A stretch of DNA of 64,000 nucleotides from Alphaproteobacteria bacterium. GTDB taxonomy: Bacteria > Pseudomonadota > Alphaproteobacteria > Thalassobaculales > Thalassobaculaceae. Both the position numbers and the translations under genes were made by a program. The stretch is from assembly GCA_022822665.1 (NCBI GenBank), contig JAJEAR010000025.1, positions 1-64,000 on the forward strand. The letters run 5' to 3'. The notes beneath the pieces were generated by a model that saw nothing but the letters and a program-made list of their open reading frames with translations, did not search any database and was not told the DNA's origin. Positions within the stretch are counted from its first letter, which is position 1. Every line of letters begins with the position of its first letter. Below, one piece after another: positions 1 to 9,086 of this stretch.

Positions 1-407
1 CATAATGCATAATCGGCACTTGCTGTCAACAGATAAAGTCATATTTACATGGGTACAATCAATGGCCCAAAAGCCCGAAAAAATCCCGCCAGGTCACTGA
101 CTTGGCTCGAATGTCAGCTGGGATTCAGGGGGAACTTCGGCTTAACCTGTCGCTCTACACGGTCCCAGGCCGGCGGCGATCGCGAGGAAGTTCCGGGTCT
201 CGCGGTCGACGGTGAAGCATGTTATCACCGACGCGACTCGCGACAGTCGCAGGACCGAGCGATAGATGGTCGAGGACCCAGACGGACGGACATGCCCTGC
301 AAGTTGAATGCGGGTGATTCAACGCTTCACTCGATTGCAGGGAGCACACGGCACTCACGAGAACCAAGTCCTGCCAGCTACGCAGTGCGCATCGTGCCGA
401 GGAAACC
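1..407. other. AT-richer left edge without a supported gene
   Basis: This stretch is visibly less GC-rich than the DNA to the right of the tRNA and precedes the KAP NTPase gene. Frames crossing it give proteins with no recognisable motif, and I see no convincing promoter pair. It belongs compositionally with the NTPase gene and probably to the same acquired segment, which continues beyond the left end of the window. Confidence 0.4.
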
Positions 408-2192
408 ATGACAACGCAGCTCGAACATTTCTTGAAGTTCTACAAGAGTGTGGAATCTCCAGGCTATGCAGTGTTTGTGACAGGGAAATGGGGAACCGGA
501 AAGACGTTCCAAGTAAAACAATACTTCTCCTCGAGCGAGCATTGGTATGTCAGCCTATTCGGATTGGCGTCTCCCAATGAAATTCACTCTGCAATCCTGT
601 CCAAGGTAGATCCGAAGCTCGAGTTAGCGAGATCTGTTGCGACAACGTTGGCAACCACGTCAGAGAAAATAGGAGGCCTGTTGGCTGTCGGAAGCGTGTT
701 ACCCGATCTTGCCAACAACATTCTTCGCCGTGAACTCAAACCTTGCCGCGTTTTGGTGCTTGATGACTTGGAGCGAACTTCCCTGAAGATGAAAGATCTC
801 CTCGGAATCATTAATGAATATGTTGAACATAAGAAGTTTCGTGTCGTCCTCATTGGAAATGACAAGGAATTGCCTAAGAAATTCAAACGAATTAAGGAAA
901 AAGTGATAGGCAAAACAATACATGTTGAACCTCAAGTGGCTGAAGCTCTGAGAATTTTCATATCTCAAGAAAAGGACAAGCGTACCGTGGAGTTTCTGAA
1001 TTCTCACAAAGATCTGGTTTTTCGTCTTTTCTCCCAATCCGGCACGCCATCCCTTCGCATTCTACGCCAAGTCGTTCAAGATCTGGGACGGCTCTGCAGT
1101 ATACTGGACGACAAATATGTCAATAACTGCGCTGCAATGAGAGATCTACTTAGCATTTTCGTGTCTATGGATACTGAATTTCGTAGCGGACGACTGAGTT
1201 CAAGAGACCTTCGAATGCGAACTATGACGCGATTAAAATTTGCAATGTCGTTCAATCAACGAGAGAATGAGAACGGCAAGCCGCCAGCCATCGTTGTTTC
1301 TGAGCGCAAGTATGAGCTAGTCAATTTCCAGAGCGATATAGTATCCGATACTGTTCTACTGGACATGCTTGTCCATGGTCGGTACGTTCAAAAAAATATC
1401 GAGAACATGTTAGATGAAAGTAGTCATTTTCTCAGCGCAGATGATTTGCCCCCTTGGAAGGTAGTAATAAAATTTGACACTCTAGATGATGCATCAGTCG
1501 ATTCTGGGATGCGTAGAATGCGAGAGCAATTTGAGAATCGAAGTGTTCTTGACCCAGGAGAGCTGCTTCACATATTCTCTTTGATGATGCTCATGGCGGA
1601 TAACAATACGTTTGAACATACTGTCGCAGAAATTGCGGATGAATGTATTGAGTACATAGATGAATTATTGGAAGAGAACCTGTTGCCACCGCTTGCTTCC
1701 GACCTTCGTATGCCAAATGAATTATACGAATCACATGACGGCCATGGTTATTGGGTTATGCCAGCATACAAGGCCCAATTTGAGAGAGTAAAGGCGCACT
1801 TGACATCTGCTCGAGACGCAGCCTTGGAACGCATTTTGCCCACTTGGGCCGACGAATTGCGTGAGCTTGCGGCGAACGATGGCCGTAGATTCTACGATAA
1901 ACTTTGCCGCAACCATGGTGGCGAAAGGCCATATTCTCGTGTCCCTGTGCTAAAGTATATCAATCCGGAGGCGTTTGTGGAAGCGTGGTTGAATGGTCAA
2001 AGAGAAAGCTGGAGACACATATCATGGGCGCTCGATGAGAGATACAGAGATGGTGATTTTCCCGATTCGTTGTCGGAGGAGCGGCCATGGGCAGTAGAGG
2101 TTGGTAGGCGTTTGCGAGCGCGAGCGGAAGGCCTGGGCGGATATAGGGGTGTACGAGTTCTTCGAGTAGTACCCACGTCTCTATCTAAGTGA
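408..2192 (+). CDS. KAP-type P-loop NTPase (594 aa), function unknown
   Basis: The protein has a Walker A motif GKWGTGKT at residues 26-33, a Walker B strand VLVLDD at 115-120 followed by LER, and a sensor-like strand VVLIGND at about 146-152. This arrangement is typical of the KAP branch of P-loop NTPases. The C-terminal 400 residues are mostly helical-looking, with no membrane span and no motif I recognise. GAGGA lies just upstream of the chosen ATG. The gene stands alone, is clearly AT-richer than the genes to its right and uses A/T-ending codons, so transfer is likely. KAP-family NTPases occur in anti-phage systems (RdrA of RADAR is one), but a defence role here is only inferred from family and position. 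The NTPase call is firm; the function is not. Confidence 0.8.
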   Translation: MTTQLEHFLKFYKSVESPGYAVFVTGKWGTGKTFQVKQYFSSSEHWYVSLFGLASPNEIHSAILSKVDPKLELARSVATTLATTSEKIGGLLAVGSVLPDLANNILRRELKPCRVLVLDDLERTSLKMKDLLGIINEYVEHKKFRVVLIGNDKELPKKFKRIKEKVIGKTIHVEPQVAEALRIFISQEKDKRTVEFLNSHKDLVFRLFSQSGTPSLRILRQVVQDLGRLCSILDDKYVNNCAAMRDLLSIFVSMDTEFRSGRLSSRDLRMRTMTRLKFAMSFNQRENENGKPPAIVVSERKYELVNFQSDIVSDTVLLDMLVHGRYVQKNIENMLDESSHFLSADDLPPWKVVIKFDTLDDASVDSGMRRMREQFENRSVLDPGELLHIFSLMMLMADNNTFEHTVAEIADECIEYIDELLEENLLPPLASDLRMPNELYESHDGHGYWVMPAYKAQFERVKAHLTSARDAALERILPTWADELRELAANDGRRFYDKLCRNHGGERPYSRVPVLKYINPEAFVEAWLNGQRESWRHISWALDERYRDGDFPDSLSEERPWAVEVGRRLRARAEGLGGYRGVRVLRVVPTSLSK

Positions 2193-2765
2193 ACGAATGA
2201 AGAGGGCAGCGAAGCGGAGAACGGGATAGAGTCAAACGAGGCATGATTGTCTAGTTCACCAGCAGGCTGCGCAAGTACCCGGCGCGTGGAGATTCTCTAG
2301 GGCGACATTCGGCATTACCGGGTTGGTCGGATCGATTTGTTCGGAGGGAACGAGGCGACGGATTGACGTACTCCCAGTCTAGGAAATGGATTTCAGACAG
2401 CCGTCGAATGGTAAGGAGCAGGCGACGGAAAGCGTCGATGACCGAGGGTATGGCGGTCTGGGCCTCGCGGAGGCGGTAAGCCCAAACGAGGCCAATCAGG
2501 GCCGCAAGATTGATTCAATCCGCTTTCAAGATGAAGACCGTTGCCGTGACCGTTTCCGGGGATGGAGCAAAGAATCGCCGAATACCGCCGGGTTACGCGT
2601 GCCGACGCCGTGGAGGATCGCGTTTCTGACGAAACGAGGGCATGTGCCTGCCTCGAGCGCTGCGTAGGGCGAACTTCCCTACCGACCCTTGGTGCGCAAA
2701 CTGTACAGATGCACAGTTTCCCGGGCGAGCAAAGCACGAGGGAAGATGCTAAGCACTTGAAATTA
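2193..2765. other. Gap between NTPase gene and tRNA-Pro; no gene seen
   Basis: About 570 bases separate the NTPase stop from the tRNA 3' end. Open frames on either strand carry no family motif and lack good ribosome sites. No integrase gene and no second copy of the tRNA 3' end is visible here, so if this is an island edge the other attachment half lies outside the window. Confidence 0.4.
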
Positions 2766-2842
2766 TGGTCGGGGAGAGAGGATTTGAACCTCCGGCCCCT
2801 GCCTCCCGAAGACAGTGCTCTACCAGGCTGAGCTACTCCCCG
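2766..2842 (-). tRNA. tRNA-Pro (anticodon CGG)
   Basis: On the minus strand a full cloverleaf can be read. The acceptor stem CGGGGAG pairs with CTCCCCG, the D arm contains AGCCTGGTAG, and the T loop is TTCAAAT. The 7-base anticodon loop TTCGGGA has CGG at window positions 2808-2806. The discriminator A and an encoded CCA end at 2766. It reads CCG proline codons. The AT-rich island lies directly on its 3' side, the usual arrangement for site-specific integration into a tRNA gene. Confidence 0.95.
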
Positions 2843-2972
2843 ACCGCAAACGCGGCTTATATCGGCTGCAGGGTTCCACGGCAACACGCTTGGAGCACGG
2901 CGCTGGCCGCACCGTTTGCCGTCTCCCGGCCGCATCGCTATGGTGCCGCCGCGTCATACCGGGGCCCTGTCC

Positions 2973-5906
2973 ATGATCACCTGCACGCCGGATGCGCCGG
3001 ACATCGCCGGCAGGATCCGCAGCCGCCTTGCTGCCGAGATCGAGGGCGAGGTGCACTTCGACGCCTTCTCAAGGGGTCGGTACGCCACGGACGCCTCGAT
3101 CTACCAGGTCACCCCGCTCGGTGTCGTCATCCCGCGTTCCCGGCAGGACCTGGTTCGGGCCGTCGAGATCGCGGCGGAAGCCGGTCTGCCGATCCTGCCG
3201 CGCGGAGGCGGCACCAGCCAGTGCGGACAGACGGTCAACCGGGCGCTGGTCATCGATTGCAGCCCCCATCTCGACCGCATCACCCGGTTCGACCCCGACG
3301 CGAGGTCGATCACGGTCGAACCGGGGATGGTGCTCGACCACCTGAACGCCTTCCTCAGGCCGCACGGCCTGTTCTTTCCCGTCGACATCTCCACCGCGTC
3401 CCGCGCGACCATCGGGGGAATGGCCGCGAACAACTCGTGCGGAACCCGCTCGCTGCGTTACGGCATCATGGTCGACAACGTCTCCGCAATCGACGCCCTG
3501 CTGCCGACCGGCGAGCAGTTGCACTTCGGCCGGGTTCCCGGCCGCATCGAGACGAACTCGCTGCACCCGCGCTACGCGGAACTGGTTCGCACGGTGCGCG
3601 ACATCGCCGCCGGGGTGCGCGACGAGGTCTCCGAGCGGTTCCCGGCGCTGCTCCGGCGCGTCGGCGGATACAATCTCGACCGGATCGACCCTGGCGGCCA
3701 CAACATGGCAAGCCTGCTGGTCGGTTCGGAAGGCACTCTTGCGGCGTTTTGCGAAATCGAGCTCGCGCTGCATGAATTCCCGCGTCACCGCGTCACCGGC
3801 GTGTGCCACTTTCCGACCTTCGAGGCGGCGATGGAGTCGACGCGCCACCTGGTGGCGCTGGGCCCGACGGCGGTCGAACTCATCGACCGGACCATGATCG
3901 ACCTTGCGCGACGGATCGCGATGTTCCGCCCGGTGGTCGACAGTTTCGTCAGCGGCGAGCCGGGCGCGCTGTTGCTGGTGGAGTTCTCCGGCGAGGACCA
4001 TGCGGCACTGCTGGGCCGGCTCGCGGAGCTTGACCGGACCATGGCGGACATCGGCTTTCCCGGCGCCGTGGTCGAGGCGGTCGACCCCGCCTTCCAGGCC
4101 AGCATCACCGGCGTGCGCCAGCAGGGCCTCAACATCATGATGTCGATGCGCGGAGACGCCAAGCCGGTCTCCTTCATCGAGGACTGCGCGGTGCCGCTCG
4201 AGGACCTGGCCGGCTACACCAGCGGGCTCAACGAGATCTTCGAGCGCCACGGGACCACCGGAACCTGGTATGCCCACGCCTCGGTTGGCTGCCTGCATGT
4301 CCGCCCGGTCCTCAACATGAAGTCCGGGAGCGATGTCGGCAGGATGCGCGCCATCGCCGAGGAAGCCTTTGAACTGGTCCGGCGCTACAAGGGCTCCCAC
4401 TCCGGTGAGCACGGCGACGGGATCGTGCGCTCGGAGTTTCACGAGGCCATGTTCGGCACCGCGATCACGCGCGCATTTGCCGGGATCAAACGGGCGTTCG
4501 ATCCCGCCGGCCTGATGAACCCCGGGCGCATCGTCGACCCGCCGCGAATGGACGACCGCAGCCTGTTGAGGTACCCGCCGGGCTATCGGGCACACCCGCA
4601 CGGAACCGCACTCGACTGGTCGGAATGGAGGGGTTTCGCGCGCGCCGTGGAGATGTGCAACAACAACGGCGCCTGCCGCAAGACCGCACCGGGCGTGATG
4701 TGCCCGAGCTACCGGGTCACCCGGGACGAACAGCACGTGACCCGGGGTCGCGCCAACACGCTGCGCCTGGCGCTGACCGGCCAGCTCGGTCCGGATGCCC
4801 TCGCGAGCGAGCGGATGGCCGAGGCCATGTCGCTGTGCGTGTCGTGCAAGGCGTGCAGGCGCGAGTGCCCGACCGGTGTCGACATGGCACGCATGAAGAT
4901 CGAGGCCAGGCACGCCCGGGCCCGCCTGCACGGCGTACCGCTGCGCGACCGGCTGATCGGGGCCCTGCCGCGCTATGCCGAGGCGGCTTCGCGGTTCCAC
5001 TTCATTGCCAATCTGCGCGACACCGTGCCTGGAGCCGCCTGGCTGAGCGAACGGCTGGTGGGCCTGTCGGCACGCCGGCGCCTGCCCGCCTGGCACCCGG
5101 CCCCGTTCCGGTCGCGGGAGGCCGCGCTGCGCGACAGCAGCAAGGCGGTGGTCCTGCTCGCCGACACCTTCAACAGCTACTTCGAACCGGAGAACCTTCG
5201 CGCGGCGCTGCGGGTGCTCGAGGCCGCGGACTACCGGGTCCATGTCGTCGACCCCTCTGCCGACGGGACGGGACGCCGGTTATGCTGCGGGCGCACCTGG
5301 CTTGCGGCCGGCATGATCGCGCAGGCGAAGGACGAGGCCGAGCGGATGATCGCGGCGCTTGCGCCCTACGTCGAAGCCGGACTGTTCGTGGTCGGGCTTG
5401 AACCGTCGTGCCTGTTCACACTCCGCGACGAGTTCGTCGCCATGCTGCCGGGCAAACGGACGGAACGGCTGGCGGAGGCGGCCGTCACGCTCGAGGAATT
5501 CCTGGTGCGCGAACTGGGGGCCGGCCGCCTGGAGCCTTCGTTCCGGCACCACGACGCCCGCGCGCTCGTACACGGACACTGTCACCAGAAGGCCTTCGGC
5601 GCCATGGATGCGGTTCCCGCCGCGCTCGGTCTTGTACCGGGGCTCGAAGTCTCGGTTATCGCGTCCAGCTGCTGCGGCATGGCCGGCCCCTTCGGCTACG
5701 AGGCGGAACGGTTCGACGTCTCCATGGCCATGGCGGAACGCGACCTGCTGCCGGCCGTCCGTGCCGCCGGCCCCGACACGATCGTGGTGGCCGACGGAAC
5801 CAGCTGCAGGCACCAGATTCGAGACGGAACCGAGCGGGGTGCGGTTCACGCCGCCCGCGTCCTTGCCGACGCGCTGCCCTCCCGGCCACACCACGACAGG
5901 ACCTGA
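2973..5906 (+). CDS. FAD/4Fe-4S oxidoreductase, YdiJ/D-2-hydroxyglutarate dehydrogenase-like
   Basis: A protein of about 977 aa with the three-part layout of YdiJ-type D-2-hydroxyacid dehydrogenases. The N-terminal FAD-binding domain contains PRGGGTSQCGQ. A FAD-oxidase C-terminal domain follows, then Fe-S cysteines CNNNGAC (about residue 561) and CVSCKACRRECP (about 622-633), and finally two cysteine-rich CCG motifs near 770 and 898. Family members oxidise D-2-hydroxyglutarate or D-lactate-like acids and pass electrons to the respiratory chain. The ATG at 2973 is preferred because the conserved part begins soon after it; an in-frame ATG at 2940 is also possible. The next gene, a glyoxylate-type aminotransferase, starts three bases after the stop, so the two are probably co-transcribed and act in 2-hydroxy/2-oxo acid metabolism. 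The exact substrate is uncertain. Confidence 0.85.
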   Translation: MITCTPDAPDIAGRIRSRLAAEIEGEVHFDAFSRGRYATDASIYQVTPLGVVIPRSRQDLVRAVEIAAEAGLPILPRGGGTSQCGQTVNRALVIDCSPHLDRITRFDPDARSITVEPGMVLDHLNAFLRPHGLFFPVDISTASRATIGGMAANNSCGTRSLRYGIMVDNVSAIDALLPTGEQLHFGRVPGRIETNSLHPRYAELVRTVRDIAAGVRDEVSERFPALLRRVGGYNLDRIDPGGHNMASLLVGSEGTLAAFCEIELALHEFPRHRVTGVCHFPTFEAAMESTRHLVALGPTAVELIDRTMIDLARRIAMFRPVVDSFVSGEPGALLLVEFSGEDHAALLGRLAELDRTMADIGFPGAVVEAVDPAFQASITGVRQQGLNIMMSMRGDAKPVSFIEDCAVPLEDLAGYTSGLNEIFERHGTTGTWYAHASVGCLHVRPVLNMKSGSDVGRMRAIAEEAFELVRRYKGSHSGEHGDGIVRSEFHEAMFGTAITRAFAGIKRAFDPAGLMNPGRIVDPPRMDDRSLLRYPPGYRAHPHGTALDWSEWRGFARAVEMCNNNGACRKTAPGVMCPSYRVTRDEQHVTRGRANTLRLALTGQLGPDALASERMAEAMSLCVSCKACRRECPTGVDMARMKIEARHARARLHGVPLRDRLIGALPRYAEAASRFHFIANLRDTVPGAAWLSERLVGLSARRRLPAWHPAPFRSREAALRDSSKAVVLLADTFNSYFEPENLRAALRVLEAADYRVHVVDPSADGTGRRLCCGRTWLAAGMIAQAKDEAERMIAALAPYVEAGLFVVGLEPSCLFTLRDEFVAMLPGKRTERLAEAAVTLEEFLVRELGAGRLEPSFRHHDARALVHGHCHQKAFGAMDAVPAALGLVPGLEVSVIASSCCGMAGPFGYEAERFDVSMAMAERDLLPAVRAAGPDTIVVADGTSCRHQIRDGTERGAVHAARVLADALPSRPHHDRT

Positions 5907-5908
5907 TC

Positions 5909-7078
5909 ATGCCCTACCGCGCCGGCCGCCATTTCCTGCAGATACCCGGACCGTCCAACGTGCCGGACCGGATCCTCCGAGCCATGGACCAACCGGTAAT
6001 CGACCACCGCGGGCCCGAGTTCCAGGCACTGGCGCGCCGGGTGCTGGCGCGCATCGGGCCGGTGTTCAGGACCACGGAACCGGTCGTGATCTTCCCGTCG
6101 TCGGGAACCGGCGCCTGGGAAGCGGCACTGGTCAATACCCTCTCCCCGGGCGACCGGGTGGTCATGTACGAAACCGGGCATTTCGCGACACTGTGGTCCC
6201 GGCTGGCCGAACGGCTCGGCCTGCGGCCACACCTGCTCCCCGCCGACTGGCGTGGCGGCGCGCGCGCGGACGCAATCGCAGAAGCCCTCGCGGCCGACCC
6301 GGCGCACGAGATCCGGGCGGTCTGCATCGTCCACAACGAGACCTCGACCGGAGCGGTCTCCGACGTGCGCGCGGTCCGGGCGGCAATCGACGAAGCCGGA
6401 CACCCGGCACTGCTGATGGTCGACACGATCTCGGGCCTTGCCAGCGTGGAGCTGCGCCACGACGACTGGGGCATCGACGTCACCGTCGCCGGCTCGCAGA
6501 AGGGCCTGATGCTGCCGCCCGGGCTCGGGTTCAACGCCGTGGGTCCGAAGGCGCGTGAGGCCGCCAGGACGGCGACCTTGCCGCGGTCGTACTGGGACTG
6601 GGAGCCCTGTCTCGATGCCCGCGAGACCGGGTCGTTTCCCTATACGCCCGCGACCAACCTGCTCTACGGCCTCGACGAGGCCTGTGCGATGCTGGAGGAA
6701 GAGGGACTCGACGCGGTGTTCGCACGGCATGATCGCCTGGCCGAGGCGACACGGCGTGCGGTCCGGACCTGGGGTCTGGACATCCAGTGCGCGAACGCCG
6801 CCGAGCACAGTCCGGTGCTGACCGGTGTGCGAATGCCGGACGGTCACGACGCCGACGCACTGCGCGCGGCAATCCTCGAACGGTTCGACATGTCGCTCGG
6901 GTCCGGTCTCGGGAAGGTCGCCGGCCGGATGTTCCGCATCGGGCATCTCGGAGACTTCAACGACCTGATGCTGATCGGAACGCTTTCGGGAGTCGAGATG
7001 GGACTTGCGGTACAGCGGGTCCCGCACAGCCGTGGCGGCGTGCAGGCGGCGATGGACTACCTGACCGGGAACGCCTGA
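5909..7078 (+). CDS. Class V aminotransferase, serine/alanine-glyoxylate type
   Basis: A 389-aa PLP enzyme of the alanine-glyoxylate / serine-glyoxylate family. It opens with the family hallmark PGPSNVP, has SSGTGAWEA around residue 70 for cofactor phosphate binding, and has the Schiff-base lysine in GSQKG (Lys198). It transfers an amino group from serine or alanine to glyoxylate, giving glycine and hydroxypyruvate or pyruvate. The ATG at 5909 follows the upstream oxidase stop after 2 bases, so the two genes are likely translated from one message. Serine-glyoxylate and alanine-glyoxylate enzymes cannot be told apart by eye. Confidence 0.88.
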   Translation: MPYRAGRHFLQIPGPSNVPDRILRAMDQPVIDHRGPEFQALARRVLARIGPVFRTTEPVVIFPSSGTGAWEAALVNTLSPGDRVVMYETGHFATLWSRLAERLGLRPHLLPADWRGGARADAIAEALAADPAHEIRAVCIVHNETSTGAVSDVRAVRAAIDEAGHPALLMVDTISGLASVELRHDDWGIDVTVAGSQKGLMLPPGLGFNAVGPKAREAARTATLPRSYWDWEPCLDARETGSFPYTPATNLLYGLDEACAMLEEEGLDAVFARHDRLAEATRRAVRTWGLDIQCANAAEHSPVLTGVRMPDGHDADALRAAILERFDMSLGSGLGKVAGRMFRIGHLGDFNDLMLIGTLSGVEMGLAVQRVPHSRGGVQAAMDYLTGNA

Positions 7079-7174
7079 GGCCCGCCCGCGCACGGGCCGA
7101 CACTTGGAACCCTGCGCGAATTCTGGCACACGGGGTGCCTGGAAATCGCGCGCAGCACCGGGAGCGTACGACGC

Positions 7175-9067
7175 ATGGACGACAATCGTCTGATCGAGGT
7201 CGAGGATTTCAGGGTCTACTTTCCGCTCGAGGACGAGACGGTCAAGGCGGTTGACGGCGTGACGTGGCATATCGACCGGGGCGAAACCCTGGCCGTCGTG
7301 GGCGAGTCCGGATCCGGCAAGTCGGTGACCGCGATGGGGCTGATGCGGCTGACCGACTATGCCGGCGGCAGAATCATGTCCGGCTCGTGCCAGTTCAGGC
7401 GCAAGAACGGCGACGTCATCGACATCGTCACGCAAGCCCAGGACGTCATGCGCGACATCCGCGGCAACGATATCTCGATGATCTTCCAGGAACCGATGAC
7501 CTCGCTCAACCCGGTGTTTACCGTCGGGACCCAGATCGCCGAAGCCATCATCCTGCATCAGGGCAAGACCGAGAGCGAGGCGCTCGGGATGGCGCTCGAG
7601 ATGCTGAAGCTTGTGCGGATTCCCGAGCCGGAAAAGCAGCTTTCCCAGTACCCGCACCAGCTGTCGGGCGGCATGCGCCAGCGGGTGATGATCGCCATGG
7701 CGCTCAGTTGCCGCCCGTCGCTTCTGATCGCCGACGAACCGACCACGGCACTCGACGTCACCATCCAGGCGCAGATCCTGGACCTGATCAAGCTGCTGCA
7801 GCGCGAAATCGGCATGTCGGTGATGTTTATCACCCATGACATGGGAGTGGTCGCCGAGGTCGCCGACCGGGTCGTGGTGATGCTGAGGGGCGAAAAGGTC
7901 GAGGAAGGCCCGGCGGAAGAGATCTTCCACAACCCGCAGCACCCCTACACCAAGGCGCTGCTCTCGGCCGTTCCCCGTCTTGGCAGCATGTCCGGCCGGC
8001 CGTTGCCGGCCAAGTTCGCCAATGTCGATGTGCGACGCGCCGAAGGTGACGAGGTGCGCGAAGCCAGTGCAGAGCAGCAGCTGCTCGAGATCCGCGACAC
8101 CGTGCGCCGGGACGCAGCACCTCTGATCGAGGTCAATGGCCTTACAACCCGTTTCGATATCCGCAAGGGCCTCTTCGGCCGTGCGACCGGCCGCATCCAC
8201 GCCGTCGAGGACGTGGACTTCTCCCTGCAGCCGGGAGAGACCCTGGCACTGGTCGGGGAGAGCGGATGCGGCAAGTCGACGACGGGGCGAAGCATCATTC
8301 GGCTGACCCAGCCGACGCGCGGCAAGGTGGTGTTCGAGGGCCGTGACCTCACCGGCCTGACGTCACGTGACATGCGGCCATACCGGCGCCAGATGCAGAT
8401 GATCTTCCAGGACCCGTTCGCGTCCCTCAACCCGCGCATGACCGCCGGCGCGGCCATCGCCGAGCCGATGGAGGTGCACGGGATCGCCAGCGGCAGGCAC
8501 GCACGGGACCGGGTCGCCGACCTGCTGTACCGGGTCGGGCTTGAACCGGAACACGCGGCCCGCTATCCGCACGAGTTCTCCGGCGGCCAGCGACAGCGCC
8601 TGTGCATCGCCCGCGCACTGGGCCTCGAGCCGAAGCTGATCATCGCTGACGAGGCGGTGTCCGCGCTCGACGTGTCGATCCAGGCCCAGGTCATCAACCT
8701 GATGATGGATCTGCAGGAGGAGTTCGGCCTGTCATACCTGTTCATCAGCCACGACATGGCGGTGGTGGAGCGGGTCAGCCACCGGGTAGCGGTGATGTAC
8801 CTTGGTGAGATCGTCGAGGTCGGAACCCGTGGCCAGGTGTTCGAGGATCCGCGCCATCCCTACACGCGCAAGCTGATGGCCGCCGTTCCCGTCGCCGACC
8901 CGAGACTGCGCAAGCAGGAACTCAACCTGATGACCGACGAGATCCCGAGCCCGCTGAAACCGATCGGCTACGAGCCGCCGGTCCGCAGGATGATCGAGGT
9001 CGAGGAGGGGCACTTCGTCATGGACCATGACGACGACATCGATCTGCCCCGCGCCCGGGTGGCGTAA
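7175..9067 (+). CDS. Double ATP-binding protein of a peptide/nickel/glutathione-type ABC importer
   Basis: A 630-aa protein with two complete ABC ATPase domains joined in one chain, as in GsiA or a DppD-DppF fusion. The first half has GESGSGKS (about 43-50), LSGGMRQRV (about 162) and ADEPTTALD. The second has GESGCGKS (about 361), FSGGQRQRL (about 467) and ADEAVSALD. Each half carries the oligopeptide-type C-terminal HPYTK/R segment. It would power uptake of peptides or similar solutes. No permease or binding-protein gene lies beside it: the upstream gene is an aminotransferase and the downstream gene faces the other way. It is therefore an orphan or serves permeases encoded elsewhere. Confidence 0.9.
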   Translation: MDDNRLIEVEDFRVYFPLEDETVKAVDGVTWHIDRGETLAVVGESGSGKSVTAMGLMRLTDYAGGRIMSGSCQFRRKNGDVIDIVTQAQDVMRDIRGNDISMIFQEPMTSLNPVFTVGTQIAEAIILHQGKTESEALGMALEMLKLVRIPEPEKQLSQYPHQLSGGMRQRVMIAMALSCRPSLLIADEPTTALDVTIQAQILDLIKLLQREIGMSVMFITHDMGVVAEVADRVVVMLRGEKVEEGPAEEIFHNPQHPYTKALLSAVPRLGSMSGRPLPAKFANVDVRRAEGDEVREASAEQQLLEIRDTVRRDAAPLIEVNGLTTRFDIRKGLFGRATGRIHAVEDVDFSLQPGETLALVGESGCGKSTTGRSIIRLTQPTRGKVVFEGRDLTGLTSRDMRPYRRQMQMIFQDPFASLNPRMTAGAAIAEPMEVHGIASGRHARDRVADLLYRVGLEPEHAARYPHEFSGGQRQRLCIARALGLEPKLIIADEAVSALDVSIQAQVINLMMDLQEEFGLSYLFISHDMAVVERVSHRVAVMYLGEIVEVGTRGQVFEDPRHPYTRKLMAAVPVADPRLRKQELNLMTDEIPSPLKPIGYEPPVRRMIEVEEGHFVMDHDDDIDLPRARVA

Positions 9068-9086
9068 CCGCTCCGCGACGCGGCAG

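Noticed and set aside
49..411. Open frame overlapping the start of the NTPase gene
   Set aside because: No family motifs, no good ribosome site and a composition like non-coding DNA; the NTPase gene overlaps its end with a better start.
2386..2667. Small open frame between NTPase gene and tRNA
   Set aside because: No recognisable domain or ribosome site; frames on the other strand are equally open.
3069..5243. Long minus-strand frame opposite the flavo-Fe/S oxidase
   Set aside because: It is a high-GC shadow: low-complexity Arg/Gly/His-rich translation, while the plus strand has clear FAD and Fe-S motifs.
5846..8200. 784-codon minus frame opposite the aminotransferase and ABC ATPase
   Set aside because: The opposite strand carries intact catalytic motifs in both genes; the minus translation shows none.
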